Positions 7,358 through 14,061 of a stretch of DNA of 16,204 nt are shown here, one piece after another. Origin of the DNA: Lachnospiraceae bacterium UBA7110 (GTDB taxonomy: Bacteria; Bacillota; Clostridia; Lachnospirales; Lachnospiraceae); contig DKYC01000123.1 in assembly GCA_002492295.1 (NCBI GenBank), positions 1 to 16,204 of the forward strand. The letters run 5' to 3'. How positions within the stretch are numbered: the first letter of the stretch is position 1; each line of letters starts with the position of its first letter. The notes beneath the pieces were generated by a model. It did not search any database and had not been told where the DNA came from. It saw nothing but the letters and a program-made list of their open reading frames with translations. The position numbers were made by a program, and so were the translations under genes.

Positions 7358-8056
7358 TTATATTCTTGTCACTAAATTTTCTACAAGCTTTGCACAATGC
7401 GCCGCCGCCGCACGCTCAAATTCCGGATAATCCATGTGTGCGCTGCCGTCCGCCTTGTCCGAAATCGCACGGAGCACCACATAAGGAATCTGATTTAAAA
7501 ACGCCGCGTGCGCAATCGCCGCTCCTTCCATTTCCGCGCAGGAACCGCCAAAAAGTTTTATCAGCCTGTCCTTCGTGTCCCCGTCCGAAATGAACTGGTC
7601 ACCGCTCACTACACGTCCCTCATATACGCCAATCTCCGGATTCACTTCCGCACAGACTGCCTTTGCCTGCTCCACAAGCGTCCTGTCAGCCTTGAAAAAC
7701 GAGGTTTCCATCTGCGGAATAATACCCGGTTCATATCCAAGACCGCTCACGTCCATGTCATGCTCGCACGCGTCCGTCGAAACGACAATGTCGCCAATAT
7801 TGATTTCCGCGCGCAATGAGCCTGCCACACCCGTATTAATCACCGCGTCCACGTTAAATAAATCCGCCAAAATCTGTACGCACATACCCGCGTTGACCTT
7901 GCCGATACCGCACTGCACGATTACCACATCTTTCCCGTTTAAAACGCCTTCATGAAATTTCATGCCCGCCTTCTCGACAACATTTTTTACTTCCGTTTTT
8001 GATTTTAATTCCGCAACCTCAAGCTCCATTGCACCGATAATTCCTATTTTATTCAT
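7358..8056 (-). CDS. mtnN: 5'-methylthioadenosine/S-adenosylhomocysteine nucleosidase
   Basis: A 232-residue enzyme, full length for the family. It hydrolyses SAH to adenine and S-ribosylhomocysteine, and methylthioadenosine to adenine and methylthioribose, in the cytoplasm. Recognisable segments are MNKIGIIGAMELEV with the proton-donor-side Glu (E13), INTGVAGSL, the ribose-binding MEGAA (E177), and RAISDKAD with catalytic Asp200, all at the positions known from the E. coli protein shifted by one to three residues. It lies downstream of luxS, which uses its product, so the two genes form the two-step route of activated methyl recycling. A candidate promoter in the 124-bp gap may give mtnN some independent expression. 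Also known as pfs. Confidence 0.97.
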   Translation of the reverse strand: MNKIGIIGAMELEVAELKSKTEVKNVVEKAGMKFHEGVLNGKDVVIVQCGIGKVNAGMCVQILADLFNVDAVINTGVAGSLRAEINIGDIVVSTDACEHDMDVSGLGYEPGIIPQMETSFFKADRTLVEQAKAVCAEVNPEIGVYEGRVVSGDQFISDGDTKDRLIKLFGGSCAEMEGAAIAHAAFLNQIPYVVLRAISDKADGSAHMDYPEFERAAAAHCAKLVENLVTRI

Positions 8057-8076
8057 TTCCTTTTTTCCTTTCGTTT

Positions 8077-8104
8077 ATTATATTGTTTCCTTTTTCAAAT
8101 CCAA
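8077..8104 (-). promoter_or_regulatory. candidate mtnN promoter
   Basis: The minus strand has TTGGAT (8099-8104), 16 bases, then TATAAT (8077-8082), 20 bp before the mtnN ATG. The -10 is consensus and the -35 matches four of six. It lies in an AT-rich luxS-mtnN gap, where chance matches are common. Confidence 0.4.
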
Positions 8105-8180
8105 TATCCATTATTTTCCATCTATTTTGCCGGTATTTCAATATCCCGCAGTGCGCTCGAAAAACCTTCGTCTCTCACAC

Positions 8181-8660
8181 CTAGTTCGGATAGACTAACC
8201 TGTCCTCTTTAATGTCATAAAGCACATTATCCAAATACTTCTTCGCAAGATAATTTGCCATGCCAAGATTCATATCCAAATAATTCCCGCAGTCCTTCGG
8301 GCTTGCCCCCGGTACCTCGTCCTTATAGTCACGGATAAACTCATACATCTCTATCATAAGCGGTACAATATCCTTCGACGCATAATCACCCGCAAGCAGC
8401 AGATAAAATCCCGTCCGGCATCCCATCGGTCCAAAGTATATCGTCTTTTCCCCGTATTCTTTGTGGTTGCGTAAAAATGTTGCCGCCAAATGCTCAATCG
8501 TGTGCACCTCTGCCGTATTCATCACAGGCTCCTCATTCGGCGAGGTCATTCTAAGGTCAAATGTCGTAATTGTGTTGTCACCTACCTTGTCCTTCCTTGA
8601 AACGTACACCCCCGGCTGTAATTTAATGTGGTCGATTGTAAAACTTGTTATTTTTTCCAT
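8181..8660 (-). CDS. luxS: S-ribosylhomocysteine lyase (AI-2 synthase)
   Basis: A 159-residue metalloenzyme converting S-ribosylhomocysteine to homocysteine and 4,5-dihydroxy-2,3-pentanedione, the precursor of the AI-2 signal. The metal site is complete: HTIEH (His53, Glu56, His57) and Cys124 in PKDCGNYLDMNLG. The catalytic Cys81 lies in GPMGCRTGFYLL. Length and motif spacing match B. subtilis LuxS closely. An AGGAG ribosome site precedes the ATG. It starts 26 bp after the lipoprotein gene, so it may be read from that gene's transcript. The product of the neighbouring mtnN is its substrate. No Lsr-type AI-2 uptake genes are visible, so a metabolic rather than signalling role is equally possible. 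Confidence 0.97.
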   Translation of the reverse strand: MEKITSFTIDHIKLQPGVYVSRKDKVGDNTITTFDLRMTSPNEEPVMNTAEVHTIEHLAATFLRNHKEYGEKTIYFGPMGCRTGFYLLLAGDYASKDIVPLMIEMYEFIRDYKDEVPGASPKDCGNYLDMNLGMANYLAKKYLDNVLYDIKEDRLVYPN

Positions 8661-8686
8661 AGAAATAATCTCCTTTCCATTACTTT

Positions 8687-9616
8687 TTATGTTTCATCTC
8701 TGTATTCAAAAACAATCCACTTTTCATTCATAAAAATCTCTATTGTATTCTCTTCGCTTCCATACTGATACCCAAATCCTGTCCCAAAATTGGACTGATT
8801 ATTTTCCGTCGGCGTTTCCGTTCCGTCTACAGTTGACGTTATCTGCCCGTCCATATTGCCGCAGCGTCCTTCTACAGAACTCTCTTTTCCGGTATCATAA
8901 TACAGTTTATCATTAATCATCACCATCGGGATTTTATCCCACATGGCATCCGTTTTCGCCTGTTCTATCAAGGTAATGCTAAATACTTCCCCCAACTGCG
9001 CCGGATATGTTTCTAAAATGCTCCCATCGTACGCAATTTCAATCACATCGCCTGCCTGAAACTGTATTCCTTCTGTATTTGGTACGCTGAATTGGTCAGC
9101 GGAATTCAATTCTTTGGAACCTTCTACAGGCTCTGCCAAAATAGATGTATCTGAGCATTCCAACACAATCGCCTGAAAGGTTACTGTCACGGGAGGATTT
9201 TGTTCCGCAATACGATATAATTCCGTTATTTTTTCCTCTAATGACGATTTCGGAATATAAATCCCTTGGTATGGCTGCTCCACATATTCTGTATTGTTGT
9301 CTTTATAGTAAAAAAGTGTCGTTACTTTGTCATCACAATTTAAGGATATCTCAATATAATCCTGATTTACCGGAGCATCCGTTACAGACTCCTTATTGGA
9401 TATCTCCATATCAGACAAAATAGCGTAAAATGCGTCAATAAACGCCGCTGCTTCGCCCTCCGTATTCGGTGAAAACGCCACTTTTTCTCCGTCGGAAACA
9501 CCAATTGATATAATATCCTCCCGCTCCGGAAGCACAACAGGATTCTTTGTTTTTCCGCAAGCCGAAAATACAACCATTATCAATAGGATCGCAATCATCG
9601 TTATAACTTTTTTCAT
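8687..9616 (-). CDS. predicted lipoprotein with DUF5301-like domain
   Basis: A 309-residue protein. The signal peptide MKKVITMIAILLIMVVFSAC ends in a lipobox-like FSAC with Cys20 as the likely lipidated residue (Phe at -3 is less usual). The first mature domain (about 35-135) starts 'ISIGVSDGEKVAFSP' and ends 'GIYIPKSSLEEKITELYRI', which resembles DUF5301. A second beta-rich domain (about 143-220: 'VTVTFQAIVLECSDTSILAEP' to 'VFSITLIE') resembles the DUF3221 or OB-like domains of secreted Firmicute proteins. A third (about 225-309) holds 'IPMVMINDKLYYDTG' and a C-terminal strand. It is likely tethered to the outer face of the membrane. Function is unknown. The ancestral upstream MATE gene would have ended 46 bp before it. 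Confidence 0.75.
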   Translation of the reverse strand: MKKVITMIAILLIMVVFSACGKTKNPVVLPEREDIISIGVSDGEKVAFSPNTEGEAAAFIDAFYAILSDMEISNKESVTDAPVNQDYIEISLNCDDKVTTLFYYKDNNTEYVEQPYQGIYIPKSSLEEKITELYRIAEQNPPVTVTFQAIVLECSDTSILAEPVEGSKELNSADQFSVPNTEGIQFQAGDVIEIAYDGSILETYPAQLGEVFSITLIEQAKTDAMWDKIPMVMINDKLYYDTGKESSVEGRCGNMDGQITSTVDGTETPTENNQSNFGTGFGYQYGSEENTIEIFMNEKWIVFEYRDET

Positions 9617-9683
9617 TTTTATGCAATACTCCTCTTTTCCCGCTAACTACAACCGCACATCCTACGCAGCTGCCATTTGTATA

Positions 9684-9839
9684 CGGTAAACTTTACAGTT
9701 CAGCTTTGCCGAACTGTAACGCATCAAGCCATGCAAAAACCGCTTCGCGGTTGGCTTGATGCATCTCAACCTTTAGACTTTCTTACGGACTTTGCAGCGT
9801 AGTGCAAAGTCCTGGACTGAACTGTAATCGGTAAACTTT
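9684..9839. mobile_element. MITE-like palindromic element with terminal inverted repeats and target duplication
   Basis: The element core is 9693-9827, 135 bp. It begins TTACAGTTCAG (9693-9703) and ends CTGAACTGTAA (9817-9827), perfect 11-bp inverted repeats. It is bracketed by a direct repeat CGGTAAACTTT (9684-9694 and 9829-9839) that partly overlaps the inverted repeats; a strict reading gives a 9-bp duplication, CGGTAAACT, with one extra T at 9828. Inside are three more hairpins: GGACTTTGC/GCAAAGTCC (9786-9811), the 42-nt element at 9721-9762, and TTACAGTTC/GAACTGTAA near the left end. No transposase is encoded, so movement would need a helper. It lies across the 3' end of the MATE gene. 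Confidence 0.8.
9721..9762 (-). repeat. 42-nt structured repeat, copy 1
   Basis: On the minus strand a 10-bp outer stem (GCATCAAGCC / GGCTTGATGC) encloses a 6-bp inner stem (AACCGC / GCGGTT) capped by GAA, with a one-sided 7-base bulge TTTGCAT. The tip is GCGAAGC, a sequence known to form an unusually stable DNA mini-hairpin. Copy 2 is at 12737-12778 in the same orientation; the seven differences all keep pairing on this strand. Confidence 0.85.
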
Positions 9840-11141
9840 CCTAAAATATATCATTTCCACAACCGCCGTAATGCTCCATGAGAAAATATAGAGCAGATAT
9901 AACGACGGTATCGTCCCAAAGTAAGCAAACACCGTATAAACCCATATAATTCGGAAAACGCAGGAACCCATAATGACAATGACTGTCGGCACAACGCTCT
10001 TTCCAAGTCCCCTTGACGCTGCAATCGCATTGTCCATAAATGCAGAAAAAGCGTACGAAAATCCCATAATGACAAGCCTCTTCATACCCGCGTCAATGAC
10101 TGCCGCCTCCGGTGTAAACAGTCCCAAAAACTGCCGTCCAAACAGCTCCAATGCAAGTCCAATCACTGCGCCCGCACCAAACGAATATGCAAGTGTAATC
10201 AAATATGTTTTGCGCACACGCTCTTTATCACGCGCCCCGTAATTTTGCCCGATAAAACTGCTGCACGCCGTATAAAACGCCGCCATCACATCATATACCA
10301 ACCCGTCCGCATTTGCCGCCGCCGAATTGCCCGCCACCATTGTTGCGTCAAAGGTGTTGACGCCGAACTGAATAAACAAATTTGCAAGCTGAAAAATCCC
10401 ATACTGTACGGCAGACGGAAAGCCAATCGTTAAAATCGCCGACGCCATTTTTCCGTTCAGGCGCAGCTTTGAAAGACAGAGCCCATACACTTCCTTGCTG
10501 CGAAACAGTGAACCCAAAATCAAGATAGCCGAAATGTACTGGGAAATCACGCTCGCTAGCGCAACGCCCGCTACGTCCAGCTTGCACACAATCACAAAAA
10601 ACAGGTTCAATATAATATTGATAATACCTGCTGCCGTCAGATAATACAACGGCTTTTTTGTATTTCCCACCGCACTGAATACCGCATTGCCGTAATTGTA
10701 AATGGCAAGCGCGGGCATTCCGAGAAAATAAATGCGAAGATACAACGCCGCTCCCGCAATCAGCTCGTCTTTTGTATGTAAAAGACTCAGAATATCATAT
10801 GCAAACAGCAGTCCTGCTGCCATAATGACAATTCCCGTAAGCAGGCAGATAATGACTGCCGTATGCGTCGCGTCCTCCACGTCCTTTGGTTTTTTTGCCC
10901 CCAAATACCGCGCAATTAAGACATTCACGCCGCCTGCCATACCAATTAAAAAGCCTGTAAACAGCGTGACAAGCGTCGTCGTGGAACCGACCGCTCCTAA
11001 TGCAATCGAACCCGCAAAACGCCCGACAACGGCAATGTCCGCCATATTAAATAACACCTGTAATAAATTAGAAATCATCAAAGGGAGACTGAATACAAAT
11101 ATCTGCTTCCAAAGATTCCCCTTTGTCAAATCCTGCTCCAT
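9783..11141 (-). CDS. MATE family multidrug/sodium antiporter with altered C-terminus
   Basis: A 452-residue transporter with about twelve membrane helices in two homologous halves. It opens MEQDLTKGNLWKQIFVFSLPLMISNLLQVLFN, the usual MATE start. Typical signatures are 'NMADIAVVGRFAG', 'GMAGGVNVLIARYLGAKK', 'GNTKKPLYYL' and, in the second half, 'FIGQNYGARDKERVRK' and 'ASRGLGKSVVPT'. Such pumps export cationic drugs or toxins in exchange for Na+ or H+; the substrate here is unknown. The last 14 residues (LQFSPGLCTTLQSP) come from an inserted element. Reading the duplicated flank instead gives a six-residue ending (IQMAAA) and a stop at 9662-9664, so the original protein was probably 444 residues. 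All transmembrane segments remain intact, so it is probably still functional. The start follows a GAGGT ribosome site. Confidence 0.92.
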   Translation of the reverse strand: MEQDLTKGNLWKQIFVFSLPLMISNLLQVLFNMADIAVVGRFAGSIALGAVGSTTTLVTLFTGFLIGMAGGVNVLIARYLGAKKPKDVEDATHTAVIICLLTGIVIMAAGLLFAYDILSLLHTKDELIAGAALYLRIYFLGMPALAIYNYGNAVFSAVGNTKKPLYYLTAAGIINIILNLFFVIVCKLDVAGVALASVISQYISAILILGSLFRSKEVYGLCLSKLRLNGKMASAILTIGFPSAVQYGIFQLANLFIQFGVNTFDATMVAGNSAAANADGLVYDVMAAFYTACSSFIGQNYGARDKERVRKTYLITLAYSFGAGAVIGLALELFGRQFLGLFTPEAAVIDAGMKRLVIMGFSYAFSAFMDNAIAASRGLGKSVVPTVIVIMGSCVFRIIWVYTVFAYFGTIPSLYLLYIFSWSITAVVEMIYFRKVYRLQFSPGLCTTLQSP

Positions 11142-11160
11142 CTCGTCATTTTACCTCATA

Positions 11161-11252
11161 AAGAACGCTGCATTTGCGTTCTTCTAATACGAAACTTAGA
11201 AATTCTTTGCGAAACAGCCTTTGCTGTGAGCATTAGAATTTCTTTTCGTATT
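11161..11252 (-). other. folded intergenic element between dehydrogenase and MATE genes
   Basis: Read on the minus strand, it starts at the base after the dehydrogenase stop. An outer stem AATACGAAA/TTTCGTATT pairs 11244-11252 with 11186-11194. A second 9-bp stem AGAAATTCT/AGAATTTCT pairs 11235-11243 with 11198-11206, with a 3-base bulge. Inside, TGC/GCA and then ACAGC-AAAG-GCTGT continue the fold. A separate hairpin follows, AAGAACGC/GCGTTCTT (11161-11168 with 11176-11183). There is no T-tract, so it is not a classic terminator. It could be a leader RNA of the MATE gene or another palindromic mobile element; I see no clear target duplication. Confidence 0.7.
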
Positions 11253-12209
11253 TTATACTACTATATTTCGCTCTTTTCCATCCAAAAAGCTTTCAATATT
11301 CCGATAAACCTCTTTTGCGCAACGCTCCCTCGCCTCGTGGCTGCCCCATGCCATATGCGGCGTAATCAAAAGCTTTGTGCTGTCCTTAATTTTACCAAGC
11401 GGATTATCCGCCGCAATCGGCTCTTTTACAAGCACATCCAAACCCGCCGCTGCAATTGTTCCGTTGGCAAGTGCATCGTAAAGCGCCTGCTCATCCACCA
11501 CCGGACCACGCGCAACATTAATCAAAATCGCCGTTTTCTTCATCTTGGCAAGTGCATCTGCATTGATAATATTCTGCGTCCTGTCTGTCAGAGGACAGTG
11601 CAGCGACAAAACATCGCTCTCCGCAAGCAGCGTATCAAAGTCCACACGCTCATAATCTGCGGTGGTATTATTTCCCGACGCAGAGTAATAAATTACGCGG
11701 CATCCGAATACTTTTGCAATTTCCGCCACCTTTCTGCCAATATTGCCAAGTCCGATAATGCCCCACGTCTTTCCCTCAAGCTCTGTAAAAAACGGTTCAA
11801 AGCACGTAAAAATCGGACATTTTTCATAGTCGCCGTTTTTGACATACGTGTCATAAACCGGCAGCTTTTCCAAAAGATAAAGCGCCATTGCAAATGTATG
11901 CTGCGCTACAATCGGCGTCGAATACCCTACCACGTTTGTCACACGGATTCCATGCGCCTTGCAAAAATCAAGGTCAACGTTGTTATAACCTGTCGCGGTT
12001 TCACAGATTAGCTTTAAATTTTTCGCGCCGCTAAGCGTCGCTTCATTTAACGGCGCTTTGTTTGCAATAATAATGTCCGCGTCCGCCACGCGCTGCGCAA
12101 CTTCGCCCGCCGTAGTGTTTTCGTAAAAAACGGTTTCTCCAAAATCATTATAAAACGAAATGTCCAAATCCGTTCCTAAACTGTTTTTTTCCAAAATTAC
12201 TAATTTCAT
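11253..12209 (-). CDS. D-isomer specific 2-hydroxyacid dehydrogenase
   Basis: A 318-residue NAD(P)H-dependent oxidoreductase interconverting a 2-oxoacid and the D-2-hydroxyacid. The nucleotide-binding motif GLGNIG is at about 153-158 in 'WGIIGLGNIGRKVAEIAKVFG'. The catalytic triad is complete: Arg234 in NVARGPVVDE, Glu263 in LDVLVKEP and His285 in TPHMAWGS. The substrate-side segment 'ETATGYNNVDLDFCKAHGI' is typical of the glycerate/hydroxypyruvate reductase branch, but lactate- or other 2-oxoacid-specific members cannot be excluded. An AGGAG ribosome site lies 9 bases before the ATG. No serine or glycerate pathway genes are nearby. The MATE gene follows after a structured 111-bp gap. Confidence 0.93.
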   Translation of the reverse strand: MKLVILEKNSLGTDLDISFYNDFGETVFYENTTAGEVAQRVADADIIIANKAPLNEATLSGAKNLKLICETATGYNNVDLDFCKAHGIRVTNVVGYSTPIVAQHTFAMALYLLEKLPVYDTYVKNGDYEKCPIFTCFEPFFTELEGKTWGIIGLGNIGRKVAEIAKVFGCRVIYYSASGNNTTADYERVDFDTLLAESDVLSLHCPLTDRTQNIINADALAKMKKTAILINVARGPVVDEQALYDALANGTIAAAGLDVLVKEPIAADNPLGKIKDSTKLLITPHMAWGSHEARERCAKEVYRNIESFLDGKERNIVV

Positions 12210-12315
12210 GGTTCATGTCTCCTTTATATTTCTCCCATTTGGGAAAATCCTACCAATGCATAAGAACTTTACTCTTTCATCTATAGAAAGTATCACAGCA
12301 TCTTCTACCTTCTTA

Positions 12316-12538
12316 TCACTTCAATTTCTGTTCCGCGTCTTCATGATTAAGATTGTATTCCATCATAAGTTCCTTTATGATTTCCTCGTCTGAATAGTTA
12401 TTTCTGTGTAAAATGTTTATCAGCCTTTGTAAACCATCTTCTTTTATCATGTCCAGTTCCTCCTCCGTCTTCGCATTAAACAGGCTATGCCATTCATCAA
12501 GGGAGCTTGGCTGCTCCTTAACAGATATTCATTTCCAT
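12316..12538 (-). pseudogene. frameshifted remnant, possibly of an Rpn-type PD-(D/E)XK nuclease
   Basis: A strong ribosome site (AGGAGG, 12549-12554) precedes ATG 12536-12538, but that frame stops after six codons (MEMNIC, TAA at 12518-12520). The next frame continues with 'VKEQPSSLDEWHSLFNAKTE', then 'EELDMIKEDGLQRLINIL' and 'SDEEIIKELMMEYNLNHEDA', and stops at 12316-12318. 'W..LFNAKTEEELDMI' recalls the C-terminal part of Rpn recombination-promoting nucleases common in Lachnospiraceae, but I judge that by eye. A second ribosome site (GGAGGA) before ATG 12448-12450 could still give a 44-residue peptide. Between this remnant and the dehydrogenase (12210-12315) I see no gene. 12539-12705 is very AT-rich, with small hairpins and no convincing promoter. 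Confidence 0.45.
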
Positions 12539-12736
12539 TATAGACGTTCCTCCTGTTTGTTTCAATTCATTTTCTTTTGAATTTTAATTTTATGTGGATA
12601 ATTGGCGATTTGCCATGAATTTTTAAGCCAAAAGGCTTTGACCATTGCATAAAAAATAAGCTTGTTTAGTATATCATATGTTTTTAATCATTTTTTTGTA
12701 AAATTTCATAACCATTCAGTATCTTTATAGCTACGA

Positions 12737-12778
12737 ACATCAACCCATGCAAAAACTACTTCGCAGTTAGGTTGATGC
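12737..12778 (-). repeat. 42-nt structured repeat, copy 2
   Basis: It has the same minus-strand architecture as the copy at 9721-9762: 10-bp outer stem (GCATCAACCT / GGGTTGATGT), 6-bp inner stem (AACTGC / GTAGTT), GAA loop, and TTTGCAT bulge. 35 of 42 bases are identical to copy 1 and similarity stops abruptly at both ends. There is no terminal inverted repeat or target duplication here, so this unit is not bound to the larger element. It lies 43 bp downstream of the M24 gene stop. Confidence 0.85.
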
Positions 12779-12820
12779 TTTGCTTCCACCACGTTTTCAT
12801 ACGGATTCCATCTATGCATT

Positions 12821-13564
12821 CTATAATTTAGTTAACTTACCATTATCAAAATAATAGATATCTTCTCTCTTATATCCATATTTGGAATTAGGAATACTGA
12901 TATGCGGTTCAAAAGTAAGCATTTCAACATCTGATAGTCTTTTATGGTTTCCCTTTTCGGTATATATCCTGTCATTTTTATTTTTTACAATGGAATGTCC
13001 AAGGTTTCCAAGAAAATCCAAGTTAAGAAATCCTTTTTCCACAATAAGGTCATTCATGAAATAATATAATTCCTCAAATGTCATATCCGGTGTTGCTACA
13101 TCAATCAGGGTTTTATGCAGATATTCTTCCATCTGCAATCCTCTTCGCCACTCGTTATTTTTTATCCTGTCAGTTTCATCACATAAAATACCATTTTCAA
13201 ATACAAGCGTTCTTGCATAATCCCCCCAAATGTTATTCTTTTGAGGACTTAAATCAATCGTGATAATATCATTTTCCTGTACGGTTCTATCCGTCACTTT
13301 ATAATCTTTGCCTGATACGGAAACAGCAGTTTCGTCTCCTGCAAAAACGAACGCTCCAACATCCCAATACCAAAATGAATCTGCACCGTTTTCTAACAAA
13401 TAATTTTCACACAATGCTTTAATATCCGACAAATTCATCCCAGCTTTAATCATGACAGCCGCATACTTTATAGTCGCCCGATTCAAGTTTTGCATTGCGA
13501 AGTACAAGTCAAGCGTTTCCCTTACCACGCTATATCCATTGAATAAATGCTGTTTTGTCGTCAC
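12821..13564 (-). CDS. M24-family metallopeptidase-like protein
   Basis: A 247-residue 'pita-bread' fold protein of the methionine aminopeptidase / Xaa-Pro peptidase superfamily. All five metal ligands appear in order: Asp104 (IDLSPQ), Asp115 (WGDYART), His190 (LGHSIV), Glu219 (FEPHI) and Glu234 (KREDIYYF). It is therefore likely an active dinuclear peptidase, although creatinase-like members hydrolyse other substrates. It lacks the N-terminal domain of PepQ/PepP proteins. The start is a GTG at 13562-13564, supported by GGCGGGG 7 bases upstream and by the first helix of the fold needing residues from about 15. This places the start 35 bp inside the upstream acetyltransferase gene, so the two are probably translationally coupled. 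Confidence 0.85.
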   Translation of the reverse strand: MTTKQHLFNGYSVVRETLDLYFAMQNLNRATIKYAAVMIKAGMNLSDIKALCENYLLENGADSFWYWDVGAFVFAGDETAVSVSGKDYKVTDRTVQENDIITIDLSPQKNNIWGDYARTLVFENGILCDETDRIKNNEWRRGLQMEEYLHKTLIDVATPDMTFEELYYFMNDLIVEKGFLNLDFLGNLGHSIVKNKNDRIYTEKGNHKRLSDVEMLTFEPHISIPNSKYGYKREDIYYFDNGKLTKL

Positions 13565-13964
13565 TGTTATACCCCGCCTTTCTGTAAAAATCCAATGTGC
13601 TCTTTTTCTTAGAGCCTGTAAGCAGCATCATTTTATAGCAGTTTTCTTTTATGGCAATCTCCTTTGCGTAATCTAAGCACTGTGTTGCCAATCCTCTTTT
13701 TCTGAACGTTTCATCAGTTATCACATTTTCAATAATAGCATACGGCTGCTGGTTATGCGTCAGATTTGGAATGATAACACAGACACAGGAAGATACGATT
13801 TTCCCATCTTCCTCAGCAACAATCACATGATGGTTTTTATCCTGAAAAATGGTATCCCAAATCTGCAATAGTTCAGCAGTCTTTTCCGGCATGGGATTAT
13901 TATGTAACTGCATATACAATTTTAATAAACCATCTAAATCATTTTTCACTATTTCTCTAATCAT
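13530..13964 (-). CDS. GNAT family N-acetyltransferase
   Basis: A 144-residue enzyme transferring an acetyl group from acetyl-CoA to an unidentified amine. The N-terminal helices (MIREIVKNDLDGLLKLYMQL) are followed by strands 'HHVIVAEEDGKIVSSCVCVIIP' and 'YAIIENVITDETFRKRGLATQCLDYAKEIA'. The pyrophosphate-binding motif R-K-R-G-L-A lies at about 88-93. The C-terminal 'CYKMMLLTGSKKKSTLDFYRKAGY' is the usual strand-helix ending with the conserved 'FY.k.GY'. Length is normal. The gene overlaps the GTG start of the M24 protein by 35 bp. Such stand-alone acetyltransferases cannot be assigned a substrate from sequence. Confidence 0.92.
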   Translation of the reverse strand: MIREIVKNDLDGLLKLYMQLHNNPMPEKTAELLQIWDTIFQDKNHHVIVAEEDGKIVSSCVCVIIPNLTHNQQPYAIIENVITDETFRKRGLATQCLDYAKEIAIKENCYKMMLLTGSKKKSTLDFYRKAGYNSDDKTAFIQWI

Positions 13965-14061
13965 ACAGGCTCATCCTTTCCTATTATCCGTTCCATCCAT
14001 CAATCTCACCTTTTACAATGTTGATATTCGTCATATTTTTCATTAGAAGCAGTTTTTAGTT

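Noticed and set aside
8057..8180. Search for a SAM or SAH riboswitch or T-box between luxS and mtnN.
   Set aside because: The stretch is AT-rich and lacks the stems and conserved cores of those RNAs; only a candidate promoter was found.
12562..12645. A 27-codon minus-strand frame (MVKAFWLKNSWQIANYPHK and on) before the remnant gene.
   Set aside because: It has no ribosome site or promoter and is very short. It looks protein-like but I cannot support it as a gene.
12706..12819. A 37-codon frame starting one base after the M24 stop and spanning the second 42-nt repeat (MHRWNPYENVVEAKHQPN and on to KDTEWL).
   Set aside because: There is no ribosome site, it lies over a structured repeat, and the repeat's changes relative to copy 1 are all non-synonymous in this frame. 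I treat it as incidental, though a degraded coding remnant is possible.
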